This document shows positions 1 to 8,167 of a stretch of 64,000 nt of DNA, piece after piece (the stretch's first letter is position 1; each line of letters opens with the position of its first letter). The stretch comes from DASSUW01 sp963849695 (GTDB lineage: Bacteria; Actinomycetota; Thermoleophilia; Solirubrobacterales; Solirubrobacteraceae), in NCBI GenBank assembly GCA_963849695.1, contig CAWKIT010000026.1:127610-191609 (forward strand), given 5' to 3'. A program made the translations under genes and the position numbers. The notes under the pieces are model-generated. The model had not been told where the DNA came from. It saw only the letters and a program-made list of their open reading frames with translations, and searched no databases.

Positions 1-1322
1 AGCCGGTGCACCTCGGACTTCGTGCCGACGTCGATCCCGCGCGTCGGCTCGTCGAGGATCAGCAGCTTGGGCTCGGTGGCCAGCCACTTGGCGAGCACGA
101 CCTTCTGCTGGTTGCCGCCGGAGAGGAAGCCGACCGGGTCCTCGAGGCGGTGGAACCTGAGCTGGAGCCGGTCCGCCCACTCGCGCGCAAGGCGGTTCTC
201 GGCGCCGGCCCGGATCAGCCCGAGCCGGGTCAGCGCCCGCATGCGGGTCAGCGTCGCGTTGCGCGCGATCGAGAGGTCCATCACGAGGCCCTGCAGCCGC
301 CGGTCCTCCGGCACGAACGCGATGCCGGCGCGCATGGCCGCCATCGGCCGGCCGGCCGGCAGCCGGACACCCGACATCTCGACATGGCCGGCGTCCGCCC
401 GGTCGATCCCGAAGATCGCCCGCGCCACCTCGCTGCGGCCGGCGCCGACGAGCCCGGCGAGCGCCACGATCTCCCCGGCTCGCACCTCGAAGCTGACGTC
501 GAAGAACACGCCCTCGCGGGTGAGCCGGTGGACCGCGAGCACCGGCTCGCCGATCTCGGCCTCCTGCTTGGGGAACAGCGCGCCGAGCTCGCGCCCGACC
601 ATTCGCCGGACCATGTCGTCGGGCGTCATCTCGGCGATCGGAGCGTCGTGCACGACGGCGCCGTCGCGCATCACCGTCACGGTGTCGCAGATCGCCATGA
701 TCTCCTCGAGGCGGTGCGAGATGAACAGGACGGCGGCTCCGTGTTCCTTCAGGGTGCGCACGACCGCGAACAGCCGCTCGACCTCGGGACCGGACAGTGC
801 CGCGGTGGGCTCGTCCATGATCAGGACCCGGGCGTCGAAGCTCAGCGCCTTGGCGATCTCGACGATCTGCTGGTCGGCGATCGACAGGCCCCGAACCGGC
901 CGGTCGGAAGCCAGCTGGACGCCGAGACGGTCGATCAGGCCCTGCACCTGGCGGTGCATCGCCCGGCGGTCGATGCGCCCGAGCGAGCCGAGCGGGTGGT
1001 AGCCCATGACGACGTTCTCCGCGATGCTCAGATCCGGGAACAGCGTCGGCTCCTGATAGATGACCGCTATACCGGCGTCGCGGGCGTCATGAGGAGAGTG
1101 GAAGTCGACGACCTCGCCGGCGGCCAGCATCTCGCCGGCGTCGCGCCGCACGACGCCGGCGAGCACCTTGACGAGCGTCGACTTGCCGGCGCCGTTCTCG
1201 CCGATCAGGCCGCGGACCTCGCCGGCGCGGAGCACGAGGTTGCCGTCCAGCAGCGCGCGGACGGCGCCGTAGGACTTTGACGCGTCGCGCAGCTCGACGA
1301 TGGGTGTCTCGGCGTCCGTCAC
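1..1322 (-). CDS. Sugar ABC transporter ATP-binding protein (3' end outside window)
   Basis: This is the cytoplasmic ATPase of a ribose/xylose-type sugar importer, with two ABC domains in one chain. About 440 codons are visible and the C-terminus lies beyond base 1. Domain 1 has Walker A GENGAGKST near residue 45, the relaxed signature LSIADQQ typical of RbsA/XylG domain 1, and Walker B LIMDEPT. Domain 2 shows SGGNQQ-type signature residues followed by LLILDEPTRGIDVG at the left edge. The GTG start overlaps the DeoR stop as GTGA, indicating translational coupling. It is a different transporter from the complete one at 58.5-62 kb, although the family is the same. Confidence 0.92.
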   Translation of the reverse strand, partial: MTDAETPIVELRDASKSYGAVRALLDGNLVLRAGEVRGLIGENGAGKSTLVKVLAGVVRRDAGEMLAAGEVVDFHSPHDARDAGIAVIYQEPTLFPDLSIAENVVMGYHPLGSLGRIDRRAMHRQVQGLIDRLGVQLASDRPVRGLSIADQQIVEIAKALSFDARVLIMDEPTAALSGPEVERLFAVVRTLKEHGAAVLFISHRLEEIMAICDTVTVMRDGAVVHDAPIAEMTPDDMVRRMVGRELGALFPKQEAEIGEPVLAVHRLTREGVFFDVSFEVRAGEIVALAGLVGAGRSEVARAIFGIDRADAGHVEMSGVRLPAGRPMAAMRAGIAFVPEDRRLQGLVMDLSIARNATLTRMRALTRLGLIRAGAENRLAREWADRLQLRFHRLEDPVGFLSGGNQQKVVLAKWLATEPKLLILDEPTRGIDVGTKSEVHR

Positions 1323-2176
1323 GACGTACCGGCGTGGAGATGACGGTCGACCAGCGGCTGTCGCCGGTGCCCCGGCTGCCCCCCTTCGACCGGGTCGACA
1401 CGGACGATCCGCGCCCCGCGCGCCTCCCAGGCCTTGACCTCCTCGGCCGGCGCGCTCGTGTCGGTGACGATCACGTCCACCTGCTCGGTCGCGACGAACG
1501 GCAGCAGCGCGGTCCGGTACCACTTGGTGCCGTCGGCGATGCAGACCACGCGCTCGCAGACGCCGGCCATCTCCCGCTTGATGCGGACCTCGTCCGGGTT
1601 CAGGTCCATGAGCCCGGCCTCCAGGCTCAGCCCGCGCGCGCCGAGGAAGCCCTTGCTGATCCGCGTCGTCCTCAGCGCCTCGGCCCCCAGGTCGCCGACG
1701 AGCGACATCGCCTGCAGCCGCAGCATCCCGCCGGTGACCAGCACCGAGATCCCGGGAGCGTCGGACAGCGCCGCTGCGATCAGGAGGCCGTTCGTGACGA
1801 CCACGAGCTCGTTCTTGGTCCGCAGCTCGAGCGCAAGGTAGTACGCGGTCGTGCTCGAGTCGAGCGCGACCGCCTCGCCTTCGTCGACCATCGCCGCAGC
1901 GGCCTTCGCGATCGCCCGCTTCCGCGCGACCTCGAGCCGCAGCCGGAAGTCGAAGCCGAGCTCCGACTGACCGCGCTCGGGAGCGCGGACGCCGCCGCGC
2001 ACGCGCGCGACGAGCCCCTGACGAGCGAGCTGGGAGAGGTCGCTCCGGACCGTGACCTCCGACACCGCAAACGCTTTCGAAAGTTCCGCAACATGTACGG
2101 AGTCCCTCGACTCGAGCATTCGCAGGACTTCCTGCATCCGCTCTTGCTGCGACAGGTTCGCCACGTTAGGGCCCAT
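1319..2176 (-). CDS. DeoR/GlpR family transcriptional regulator
   Basis: A 285-aa sugar-responsive DNA-binding protein. The N-terminal helix-turn-helix spans about residues 12-65, with the family pattern ERMQEVLRML ... VSEVTVRSDLSQLARQGLVARVRGG. The C-terminal half is the DeoR sensor domain, which is related to phosphosugar isomerases; it contains GEAVALDSSTTAYYLA and VVTNGLLIA. The gene is first in the leftward operon and overlaps the ABC ATPase by 4 bp, so it probably controls that importer. A good promoter and repeated TTTCGA boxes lie just upstream, and another CTTTCGAAAG copy sits inside its own coding region (2074-2083), which suggests autoregulation. Confidence 0.92.
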   Translation of the reverse strand: MGPNVANLSQQERMQEVLRMLESRDSVHVAELSKAFAVSEVTVRSDLSQLARQGLVARVRGGVRAPERGQSELGFDFRLRLEVARKRAIAKAAAAMVDEGEAVALDSSTTAYYLALELRTKNELVVVTNGLLIAAALSDAPGISVLVTGGMLRLQAMSLVGDLGAEALRTTRISKGFLGARGLSLEAGLMDLNPDEVRIKREMAGVCERVVCIADGTKWYRTALLPFVATEQVDVIVTDTSAPAEEVKAWEARGARIVRVDPVEGGQPGHRRQPLVDRHLHAGTS

Positions 2177-2225
2177 GGGCGCGAATTTGCCGAAGCGGCT
2201 TACCTTTCCGCGGTCCGGCGGCGTG

Positions 2226-2255
2226 ACCCTACTGTCGGCCGGTGACGATTGTCAA
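2226..2255 (-). promoter_or_regulatory. Sigma-70-like promoter of the DeoR operon
   Basis: On the minus strand a perfect -35 TTGACA (2255-2250) is followed after 18 bp by TAGGGT (2231-2226). This lies about 50 bp upstream of the DeoR start. Confidence 0.6.
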
Positions 2256-2258
2256 TGC

Positions 2259-2295
2259 CTTCGATCTTACTTTCGAAAGAATGAGAATCGAAAGT
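2259..2295. promoter_or_regulatory. Probable DeoR operator: clustered TTTCGA boxes
   Basis: The palindrome CTTTCGAAAG lies at 2270-2279. A further TCGAAAG half-site is at 2288-2294 and a TTCGA at 2260-2264. They sit immediately upstream of the -35 box of the DeoR promoter and run into the stop codon of the neighbouring TetR gene. DeoR-family proteins commonly bind repeated TTTCG-like boxes; binding here is an inference. Confidence 0.5.
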
Positions 2296-2954
2296 CAACA
2301 GCTGCGGTGGGTCCCCAGATAGCCGACGATCATGTCGCCGAGCATCCGGCGGTAGTGCTCGCGCAGCTCGGGGTCGGCGAGATCGCGGTCGAACAGCGTG
2401 CCGAACGTGTGGCGGTTGGCGACCCGGAAGACGCAGAACGCGCTGATCATCATGTGGACGTCGACGGCGTCGGCGTCGGTGCGGAAGACGCCCTCCGTGC
2501 GGCCGCGTTCGAGGATCCGCTCGAGCAGGTCGATCGCCGGGCTGCCGAGCTCGGCGATCGCCGGTGAGCGCGCCATGTGCTCGGCGTGGTGGATGTTCTC
2601 GATGCTCACGAGCCGGATGAAGTCCGGATGCGACTCGTGGTGGTCGAAGGTCAGCTCGGCGATGCGGCGGACGGCGGCGGCAGGGTCGAGGCCGTCGACG
2701 TCGACCGCCCGCTCGGCGCGCCGGATCTCCGCGTAGGCGCGCTCGAGCACCGCGATGAAGAGCTGCTCCTTGCCGCCGAAGTAGTAGTAGATCATGCGCT
2801 TGGTCGTGCGCATGCGCTCCGCCATGTCGTCCACGCGCGCGCCCGCGTATCCGTTGGCGGCGAACTCGCGCGTCGCGACCTCGAGGATCTCGTTGCGCGT
2901 CCGCTCCGCGTCGCGCCGGCGCTCGGCCGGCTCGGCGGCCTGCCGTGGAGGCAT
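2295..2954 (-). CDS. TetR/AcrR family regulator of the quinate/shikimate operon
   Basis: A 219-aa TetR repressor. The N-terminal HTH covers about residues 20-65 (RNEILEVATREFAANGYAG ... TTKRMIYYYFGGKEQLF), followed by a helical ligand-binding domain containing HPDFIRLVSIENIHHAEHM. The ATG at 2954 was chosen because the region upstream of it holds the operator and divergent promoter. It is transcribed away from the dehydrogenase gene at 3057, with an inverted repeat between them, so it most likely represses that operon. The inducer is not visible from sequence; quinate, shikimate or protocatechuate are reasonable guesses. Confidence 0.9.
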   Translation of the reverse strand: MPPRQAAEPAERRRDAERTRNEILEVATREFAANGYAGARVDDMAERMRTTKRMIYYYFGGKEQLFIAVLERAYAEIRRAERAVDVDGLDPAAAVRRIAELTFDHHESHPDFIRLVSIENIHHAEHMARSPAIAELGSPAIDLLERILERGRTEGVFRTDADAVDVHMMISAFCVFRVANRHTFGTLFDRDLADPELREHYRRMLGDMIVGYLGTHRSC

Positions 2955-3003
2955 CAGGCGGCGATTGTAGTTGCGGCCGGTTTTCGCCGCTTCCGGATCG
3001 GGA

Positions 3004-3021
3004 ACGAACGTACTAGTTCGT
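3004..3021. promoter_or_regulatory. TetR operator (ACGAAC-N6-GTTCGT)
   Basis: A perfect 6-bp inverted repeat with a 6-bp centre (GTACTA) sits in the divergent region between the TetR gene (start 2954) and the dehydrogenase gene (start 3057). Size and position match a TetR dimer site controlling both directions. Confidence 0.65.
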
Positions 3022-3056
3022 ACACAGAATTGGCCGCGCGAAATCATCGGAGGGTC

Positions 3057-3899
3057 GTGGGGACGGAGCTGTATGAAGTCGGGTTGATCGGGGCGGGGAT
3101 CGGGAGCTCGCTGAGCCCGCCGCTGCATGAGCGGGAGGCGGCCGAGCTCGGAGTGGACTACGCGTACCGGCTGTTCGACATCGGCGACGGCGACGAGGGC
3201 GTCGGCGACCTGCTCGAGCAGGCCCGGCGCGCCGAGTTCCGCGGCGTAAATGTCACCCACCCGTGTAAGCAGGCGGTGGTCCCCCACCTCGACGCCCTCT
3301 CCGACGACGCCGCCGCGCTCCAGGCCGTCAACACCGTCGTCTTCGAAGGCGGCGGCGCGACCGGCCACAACACCGACACCACCGGCTTTGCCGAGAGCTT
3401 CACGCGCGGGCTGCCAGACGCCGAGCTCGAGCGCGTCGTGCTGCTCGGCGCCGGCGGCGCCGGGGCCGCGGCCGCCTACGCCGCGCTCCGGCTCGGCGTG
3501 CGGCAGCTCACGATCGTCGACGTCGACCCGCGGCGCGCCGAGGCCTGCGTCCGCCGGCTGGACTCCGACCGCGCCACGCCCGGCACGCTCGACAGCCTCG
3601 AGGAGGCCGACGGGCTCATCCACGCCACGCCGACCGGCATGGAGGGCCACGCCGGCCTGCCGCTCGACGAAGAGCTGCTCCACCCCGGCCTGTGGGTCGC
3701 CGAGGTCGTCTACCGGCCGCTCGAGACCCAGCTCCTCCAGCGCGCCCGCGAGATCGGCTGCCGCACGCTCGACGGCGGCGGGATGGCGGTGTTCCAGGCG
3801 GCAGAGTCGTTCGAGCTCTTCACCGGCCTCCAGCCCGACCGCGAGCGGATGCTGCGCCACTTCGCCGAGCTCGCCGGCCAGTCGGTGAGCGCGGGCTGA
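3057..3899 (+). CDS. Quinate/shikimate dehydrogenase (AroE/QsuD family)
   Basis: A 280-aa enzyme that reversibly oxidises quinate or shikimate to the 3-dehydro acid. The substrate domain has SLSPPLHE (18-25), the catalytic lysine K71 in NVTHPCK and D107 in NTDTTGF. The Rossmann loop GAGGAG is at 131-136. The strand-2 end reads IVDVDPRR, with acidic residues where NADP-dependent biosynthetic AroE has N-R-T; this favours NAD and a catabolic role. The GTG start follows GGAGG at 3049-3053 by only 3 bp, so the exact start is slightly uncertain. Its stop overlaps the next ATG by one base, coupling it to the dehydratase. Confidence 0.9.
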   Translation: MGTELYEVGLIGAGIGSSLSPPLHEREAAELGVDYAYRLFDIGDGDEGVGDLLEQARRAEFRGVNVTHPCKQAVVPHLDALSDDAAALQAVNTVVFEGGGATGHNTDTTGFAESFTRGLPDAELERVVLLGAGGAGAAAAYAALRLGVRQLTIVDVDPRRAEACVRRLDSDRATPGTLDSLEEADGLIHATPTGMEGHAGLPLDEELLHPGLWVAEVVYRPLETQLLQRAREIGCRTLDGGGMAVFQAAESFELFTGLQPDRERMLRHFAELAGQSVSAG

Positions 3900-5692
3900 T
3901 GCGCCGCTCGATCGCCACCGTGTGCCTCAGCGGCACGCTCGACGAGAAGCTCGCGGCCACAGCCCGCGCGGGTTTCGACGGCGTCGAGCTGTTCGAGGCC
4001 GACCTCGTCAACTCGCCGCTGGCGCCCGGCGAGGTCCGCGGCCTCGCCGACGAGCTGGGCCTCACGATCGACCTCTACCAGCCGTTCCGCGACTTCGAGG
4101 CCGTCCCCGCCGCGACGTTCGAGCGCAACCTGCGCCGCGCCGAGGCGAAGTTCGACGTGATGGAGCAGCTCGGCGTCGAGACCATGCTCGTGTGCTCGAA
4201 CGTCTCGGCGGAGGCGATCGACGACGACGACCTGGCCGCCGAGCAGCTGCACGCGCTCGCCGCCCGCGCCGCCGACCGCGGCCGGCGGATCGCCTACGAG
4301 GCGCTCGCCTGGGGCCGCTACGTCAACGAGTACGACCACGCGTGGCGGATCGTCGAAGCCGCCGACCATGCGGCGCTCGGCACCTGCCTGGACTCGTTCC
4401 ACATCCTCTCGCGCGGCACCGATCTCGGCGCCATCGCGGGCATCGACAAGGTCTTCTACCTCCAGCTCGCCGACGCGCCGCACCTGAGCATGGACGTGCT
4501 CCAGTGGAGCCGCCACTACCGCTGTTTCCCCGGCCAGGGCGCGTTCGACCTCGTCGGATTCCTCGCCCGCGTGCTGGCCTCCGGCTACCCCGGTCCGCTC
4601 TCGCTCGAGGTGTTCAACGACGTCTTCCGCCAGGCCGACCCCGACCGCACCGCGATCGACGCCATGCGCTCGCTGATCGTGCTCGAGGACCGGCTGCCGC
4701 CGAGCCCGCGCCTGAACGGCTTCGCCTTCGTGGAGATCGGCGTCGACGCCGACTCGGCGCCGGAGACCGAGGCGCTGCTGCGCACGCTCGGCTTCGGTCA
4801 CGTGGGACCGCACCGCAGCAAGCCGGTGCAGCTGTGGCAGCACGGCGACATTCGCATCGTCGTCAACCACGGCGCGGGCGAGGACGACCCCGAGGTCGTG
4901 GCCGTCGCCGTCGAGAGCGCCGACCCGCAGGCGTCAGCCGAGCGCGCCGAGGCGCTGCTCGCGCCGGTGCTCGCGCGCCGCCGCAGCCCGGGCGAGGCCG
5001 CCCTCTCCGCGGTCGCCGCGCCCGACGGCACCGCCGTGTTCTTCTGCGGCGCCGACGCGCGCTGGCTCGACGACTTCGTCGCGCTCGAGCCCGAGCCGGC
5101 CAACGGCCTTCCGATCGACCGGATCGACCACATCACGCTCGCCCAGCCGTTCGAGGCGTTCGACGAGGCCGGGCTCTTCTACCACTCGCTGCTCGACCTG
5201 CGCCCCGGCCCCAGCGCCGAGCTCGCGGCGCCCGGCGGGCTCGTCCGCAGCCGCGCCCTGACCAGCAGCGACGGCCGCGTGCGCATCGCGCTCAACGTCC
5301 CGGCGCTGGCCGGTACCCAGCGCGGGCAGGCCGAGCTCCAGCACGTCGCGTTCGCGTGCCGCGACGCGCTCGCCGCCGCGCGCGCGATGCGCGACCGCGG
5401 CGCGCCGATCCTGCCGATCCCCGAGAACTACTACGCGGACCTCGACGCCCGCTACGAGCTCGACCCCGAGCTGCTCGACGCGCTGCGCGAGCTCGACGTC
5501 CTCTACGACCGCAGCGGCGCCGGGGAGCTCCTGCACTTCTACACCGCGCTCGAGGGCCGAGTCTTCTTCGAGGTGCTCGAGCGGCGCGGCGGCTACGACG
5601 GCTACGGCGCCGTCAACTCGCCGGTGCGCATGGCAGCCCAGCGAACGAGCACGAGGAGGAGAGATGCGGCACACGCAGGTCGTCGAAGCTGA
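3899..5692 (+). CDS. quiC: 3-dehydroshikimate dehydratase fused to an HPPD-like domain (QuiC type)
   Basis: A 597-aa two-domain enzyme converting 3-dehydroshikimate to protocatechuate. Residues 1-280 form a sugar-phosphate-isomerase-like TIM barrel, with metal ligands apparent at E134 (IAYEALAWG), D165 (CLDSFH), Q189 (YLQLAD) and E237 (SLEVFND). Residues about 290-590 form a 4-hydroxyphenylpyruvate-dioxygenase-like VOC pair with the metal triad visible in DHIT, QHVAFA and FFEVLER. This fusion matches the QuiC1 class known from pseudomonads. The start overlaps the dehydrogenase stop (TGATG) and the end overlaps the transporter gene by 29 bp, so the three genes form one operon. Confidence 0.92.
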   Translation: MRRSIATVCLSGTLDEKLAATARAGFDGVELFEADLVNSPLAPGEVRGLADELGLTIDLYQPFRDFEAVPAATFERNLRRAEAKFDVMEQLGVETMLVCSNVSAEAIDDDDLAAEQLHALAARAADRGRRIAYEALAWGRYVNEYDHAWRIVEAADHAALGTCLDSFHILSRGTDLGAIAGIDKVFYLQLADAPHLSMDVLQWSRHYRCFPGQGAFDLVGFLARVLASGYPGPLSLEVFNDVFRQADPDRTAIDAMRSLIVLEDRLPPSPRLNGFAFVEIGVDADSAPETEALLRTLGFGHVGPHRSKPVQLWQHGDIRIVVNHGAGEDDPEVVAVAVESADPQASAERAEALLAPVLARRRSPGEAALSAVAAPDGTAVFFCGADARWLDDFVALEPEPANGLPIDRIDHITLAQPFEAFDEAGLFYHSLLDLRPGPSAELAAPGGLVRSRALTSSDGRVRIALNVPALAGTQRGQAELQHVAFACRDALAAARAMRDRGAPILPIPENYYADLDARYELDPELLDALRELDVLYDRSGAGELLHFYTALEGRVFFEVLERRGGYDGYGAVNSPVRMAAQRTSTRRRDAAHAGRRS

Positions 5693-7106
5693 GCCGGTCA
5701 AGGGCCGGTTCACGCGCGCGGCATCGGAAGAGCGCGAGCTTCCCGAGGCGCCGCGACTGCGCCGGCTGATCGGGCCGAGCGTGATCCTCATCGGCGTCGG
5801 CATCGCCAGCGGCGAGTACATCCTCTATCCGTACATCGCCTCGCAGGCCGGCCTCGTGTTCCTGTGGGCCGCCGTGGTCGGCGTCCTCGTGCAGTTCTTC
5901 ATCAACATGGAGATCGAGCGCTACACGCTGGCTACCGGCGAGACCGCGATCGGCGGCTTCATGCGCATGTGGAAGCCGTGGGGCGGCATCCTCGCGGGCG
6001 GCGCGATCCTCGCCACCATGTGGCCGGGCTGGGCCACGTCGGCCGCCACCATCGCCACCTTCGCCTTCGGCGGCGGCGACCCGAACGTGATCGCCATCGC
6101 GGGCCTGCTCGCCATCGGCATCACGCTGACGGCGTCACCGGTCGTCTACCAGACCGTCGAGAAGCTCCAGTTCATCAAGGTCGGCGCCGTCCTCGTGCTG
6201 CTCGCGGTCGGCCTCTTCGCCGTGATCAGCGCGGACGCCTATCGCGGCACGAGCGAGATCGTCACGAGCTTCGGCACGTTCCCGAGCGAGATCCCGATCG
6301 CCATCCTCGTCGGCGCGCTCGCCGCGGCGGGTGCAGGCGGCGCCAACAATCTCGTCCAGAGCAACTGGATCCGCGACAAGGGCTTCGGGATGGGCCGCTA
6401 CGTGCCGCGCATCGTCTCCCCGATCACCGGCCAGGAGGAGGCGGCGCCGGACAGCGAGCGCCTCAGCTTCCCACAGGACGACGCCAACCTGGGCCGCTGG
6501 CGGACGTGGTGGAAGCGCGCGAACACCGAGCAGTTCGTGTCGTTCGCGCTGATCGGCGGGATCGCGATCATCGTCTTCTCGCTGATCGCGTACTCGACGG
6601 TGTTCGAGCACCCGGACCTGCCCGACTCGAGCGGGTTCGACTTCATCGCGCTCGAGGCCGACGTACTCGACGACACGGTGGGCCAGTGGTTCGGCACGCT
6701 GTTCCTGGCCGTCGGCGCCGTCAGCCTGTTCGCCGCCGCCCTGGGCATCGTCGACTACGTATCGCGCCTGGTCGCCGATGTCGTCCACGTGGGCTGGACT
6801 CGCGACCGCGGCACCATCAGCGAGAGCCGGCTGTACTTCACGGTCGTCTGGACGATGGTGGTGTTCGGCAGCGCGATCCTGCTGCTCGGGTTCGACCAGC
6901 CGCTCGTGCTGATCACGATCTCGACCGTGCTCGGCGGGGCGATCATGTTCGTCTACACGTGCCTGCTGCTGGTGACGAACCGGCGCTACCTGCCGGCCGC
7001 CGTACAGCTGCGCGGCTACCGCGTGGTGATCCTCGGGTTCTCCGTCGCGATGCTGGGGGTGACGACCGCGATCGTCGCGGTCGACCAGGTCAAGACCCTC
7101 TTCTGA
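5664..7106 (+). CDS. Nramp-fold (SLC11-related) membrane transporter lacking metal-binding motifs
   Basis: A 480-aa membrane protein with about 11 hydrophobic segments that aligns by pattern with Nramp transporters. The TM1 metal motif DPGN is replaced by A48-S-G-E51 (GIASGEYILYP). The TM6 region has GGANN (225-229) where MPH is expected, so the canonical divalent-metal ligands are absent. The start lies inside the 3' end of quiC but follows a strong AGGAGG (5654-5659) by 4 bp. The operon context suggests uptake of quinate, shikimate or a related acid, or an ion-coupled function. Substrate assignment is inference; family membership is much firmer. Confidence 0.8.
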   Translation: MRHTQVVEAEPVKGRFTRAASEERELPEAPRLRRLIGPSVILIGVGIASGEYILYPYIASQAGLVFLWAAVVGVLVQFFINMEIERYTLATGETAIGGFMRMWKPWGGILAGGAILATMWPGWATSAATIATFAFGGGDPNVIAIAGLLAIGITLTASPVVYQTVEKLQFIKVGAVLVLLAVGLFAVISADAYRGTSEIVTSFGTFPSEIPIAILVGALAAAGAGGANNLVQSNWIRDKGFGMGRYVPRIVSPITGQEEAAPDSERLSFPQDDANLGRWRTWWKRANTEQFVSFALIGGIAIIVFSLIAYSTVFEHPDLPDSSGFDFIALEADVLDDTVGQWFGTLFLAVGAVSLFAAALGIVDYVSRLVADVVHVGWTRDRGTISESRLYFTVVWTMVVFGSAILLLGFDQPLVLITISTVLGGAIMFVYTCLLLVTNRRYLPAAVQLRGYRVVILGFSVAMLGVTTAIVAVDQVKTLF

Positions 7107-7458
7107 CCCGGCGCTCCCAGAGGGTGCGCTGCTCGGCGAGCGTGAGGAGCCGCCAGTGGTCGTCGTCGGGCTCCCAGACGTAGACGTGCACGTCGACGCT
7201 GCTGCGCACGTCGCCGAGCACGTCCAGCGTGTCGCGGGCGAGCGCTCTCTCGGCGAGCACCTCCCGTGTCGCCACGTCGATGACCTTGAAGCGGCGCGGC
7301 GCCCGCGGCCCGGCGGGCTTGGGCTCGCGCGGCTTGCGCTTGGGCGGGACGAAGAACGGCTCGCGGCTGCGCGCAGGCTTCTGCTGCACCTTCTCGAGCG
7401 GCACCATCTGGGCGCCGGTGCCCTTCGTCTCCGTGTCGAGGACCCAGACCTTTGTCAC
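7090..7458 (-). CDS. Small basic conserved actinobacterial protein, unknown function
   Basis: A 122-aa protein beginning with GTG. The N-terminus reads MTKVWVLDTETKGTG and is followed by a Lys/Pro/Arg-rich linker (residues about 35-55), then a compact C-terminal domain (FKVIDVATREVLAER ... VDVHVYVWEPDDDHWRLLTL). The conserved start and acidic/aromatic C-terminus look like a family protein rather than a chance frame. There is no signal peptide or membrane segment. It converges on the transporter gene with a 17-bp overlap. I do not recognise a function; cytoplasmic and possibly nucleic-acid-associated is all the composition supports. Confidence 0.75.
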   Translation of the reverse strand: MTKVWVLDTETKGTGAQMVPLEKVQQKPARSREPFFVPPKRKPREPKPAGPRAPRRFKVIDVATREVLAERALARDTLDVLGDVRSSVDVHVYVWEPDDDHWRLLTLAEQRTLWERRVRRGS

Positions 7459-7499
7459 TTACGATAGGTTAGCGTACCTGACGAAACGCGACCTCGTCT

Positions 7500-8153
7500 T
7501 CACCCGACGCGCTCGACCAGCTCAGGCGTGATCTCGCCCACGACCTCGACCGACGCGGCCGCGAGCTCGAGGGCGTCCGCTTCGGGCGGGTAGTGGGGGT
7601 TGGGGACCGCGATCACCGTCATGCCCGCGGCATGGGCGGACCGCACGCCGTTGCTGGAGTCCTCGATCGCGACGCAGGAAGCGGGTTCGACCTCCAGCTT
7701 GCGCGCAGCTTCGAAGTAGACGTCGGGAGCGGGCTTTCCGCGCTCGACCTCCTCGGAGGAGACGGTCACGCGGAACGCCTCGCCGAAGCCCGTCAGCTCG
7801 AGCACGAGGTCGATGATCTCGCGGTTCGAGGACGAGGCGAGCCCCAGCGGCCAGCGGTCCGCCAGCGAGCCGACGGCGTCGCCGGCTCCGGGCAGCAGCG
7901 GGAGCTCCTCGCGGTAGCCGTCCTCCATCCGCCGCACGACCTCGCGGCTGATCGCGTCGACGTCCATCGGGACGCCGAGGTCGTCGCGCAGGTATGCCGC
8001 CCACTCCGACGAGCTCATGCCCATCATCACCGAGGGCGCCTCGTCGCGCCAGCGGCCGCCGGTCTCGCGGACCAGCGCTTCCTTGGCGCCGTTCCAGCGC
8101 TGCTCGGAGTCCATGATGACTCCGTCGAGATCGAAGATGACGGCGGCGGGCAT
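7500..8153 (-). CDS. HAD-superfamily hydrolase, beta-phosphoglucomutase-like
   Basis: A 217-aa cytoplasmic phosphatase or phosphomutase. Motif I is FDLDGVIMDSE (7-17), with the nucleophile and acid/base aspartates. Motif II is the S in LASSSNRE, motif III the K in ERGKPAPDVYF, and motif IV is IEDSSNGVRSA. A helical cap follows motif I, as in subfamily IA phosphoglucomutases and small-sugar-phosphate phosphatases. The substrate is unknown. It is divergently arranged with the sensor kinase at 8168, only 14 bp apart. Its left neighbour at 7090 is also leftward, but the gap contains no obvious terminator. Confidence 0.9.
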   Translation of the reverse strand: MPAAVIFDLDGVIMDSEQRWNGAKEALVRETGGRWRDEAPSVMMGMSSSEWAAYLRDDLGVPMDVDAISREVVRRMEDGYREELPLLPGAGDAVGSLADRWPLGLASSSNREIIDLVLELTGFGEAFRVTVSSEEVERGKPAPDVYFEAARKLEVEPASCVAIEDSSNGVRSAHAAGMTVIAVPNPHYPPEADALELAAASVEVVGEITPELVERVG

Positions 8154-8167
8154 GGGCGGCGAGATTA

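Noticed and set aside
3692..5769. Long Arg/Ala-rich frames overlapping quiC in other frames and on the opposite strand
   Set aside because: They are mirror frames caused by GC-rich third positions; only the quiC frame has conserved motifs.
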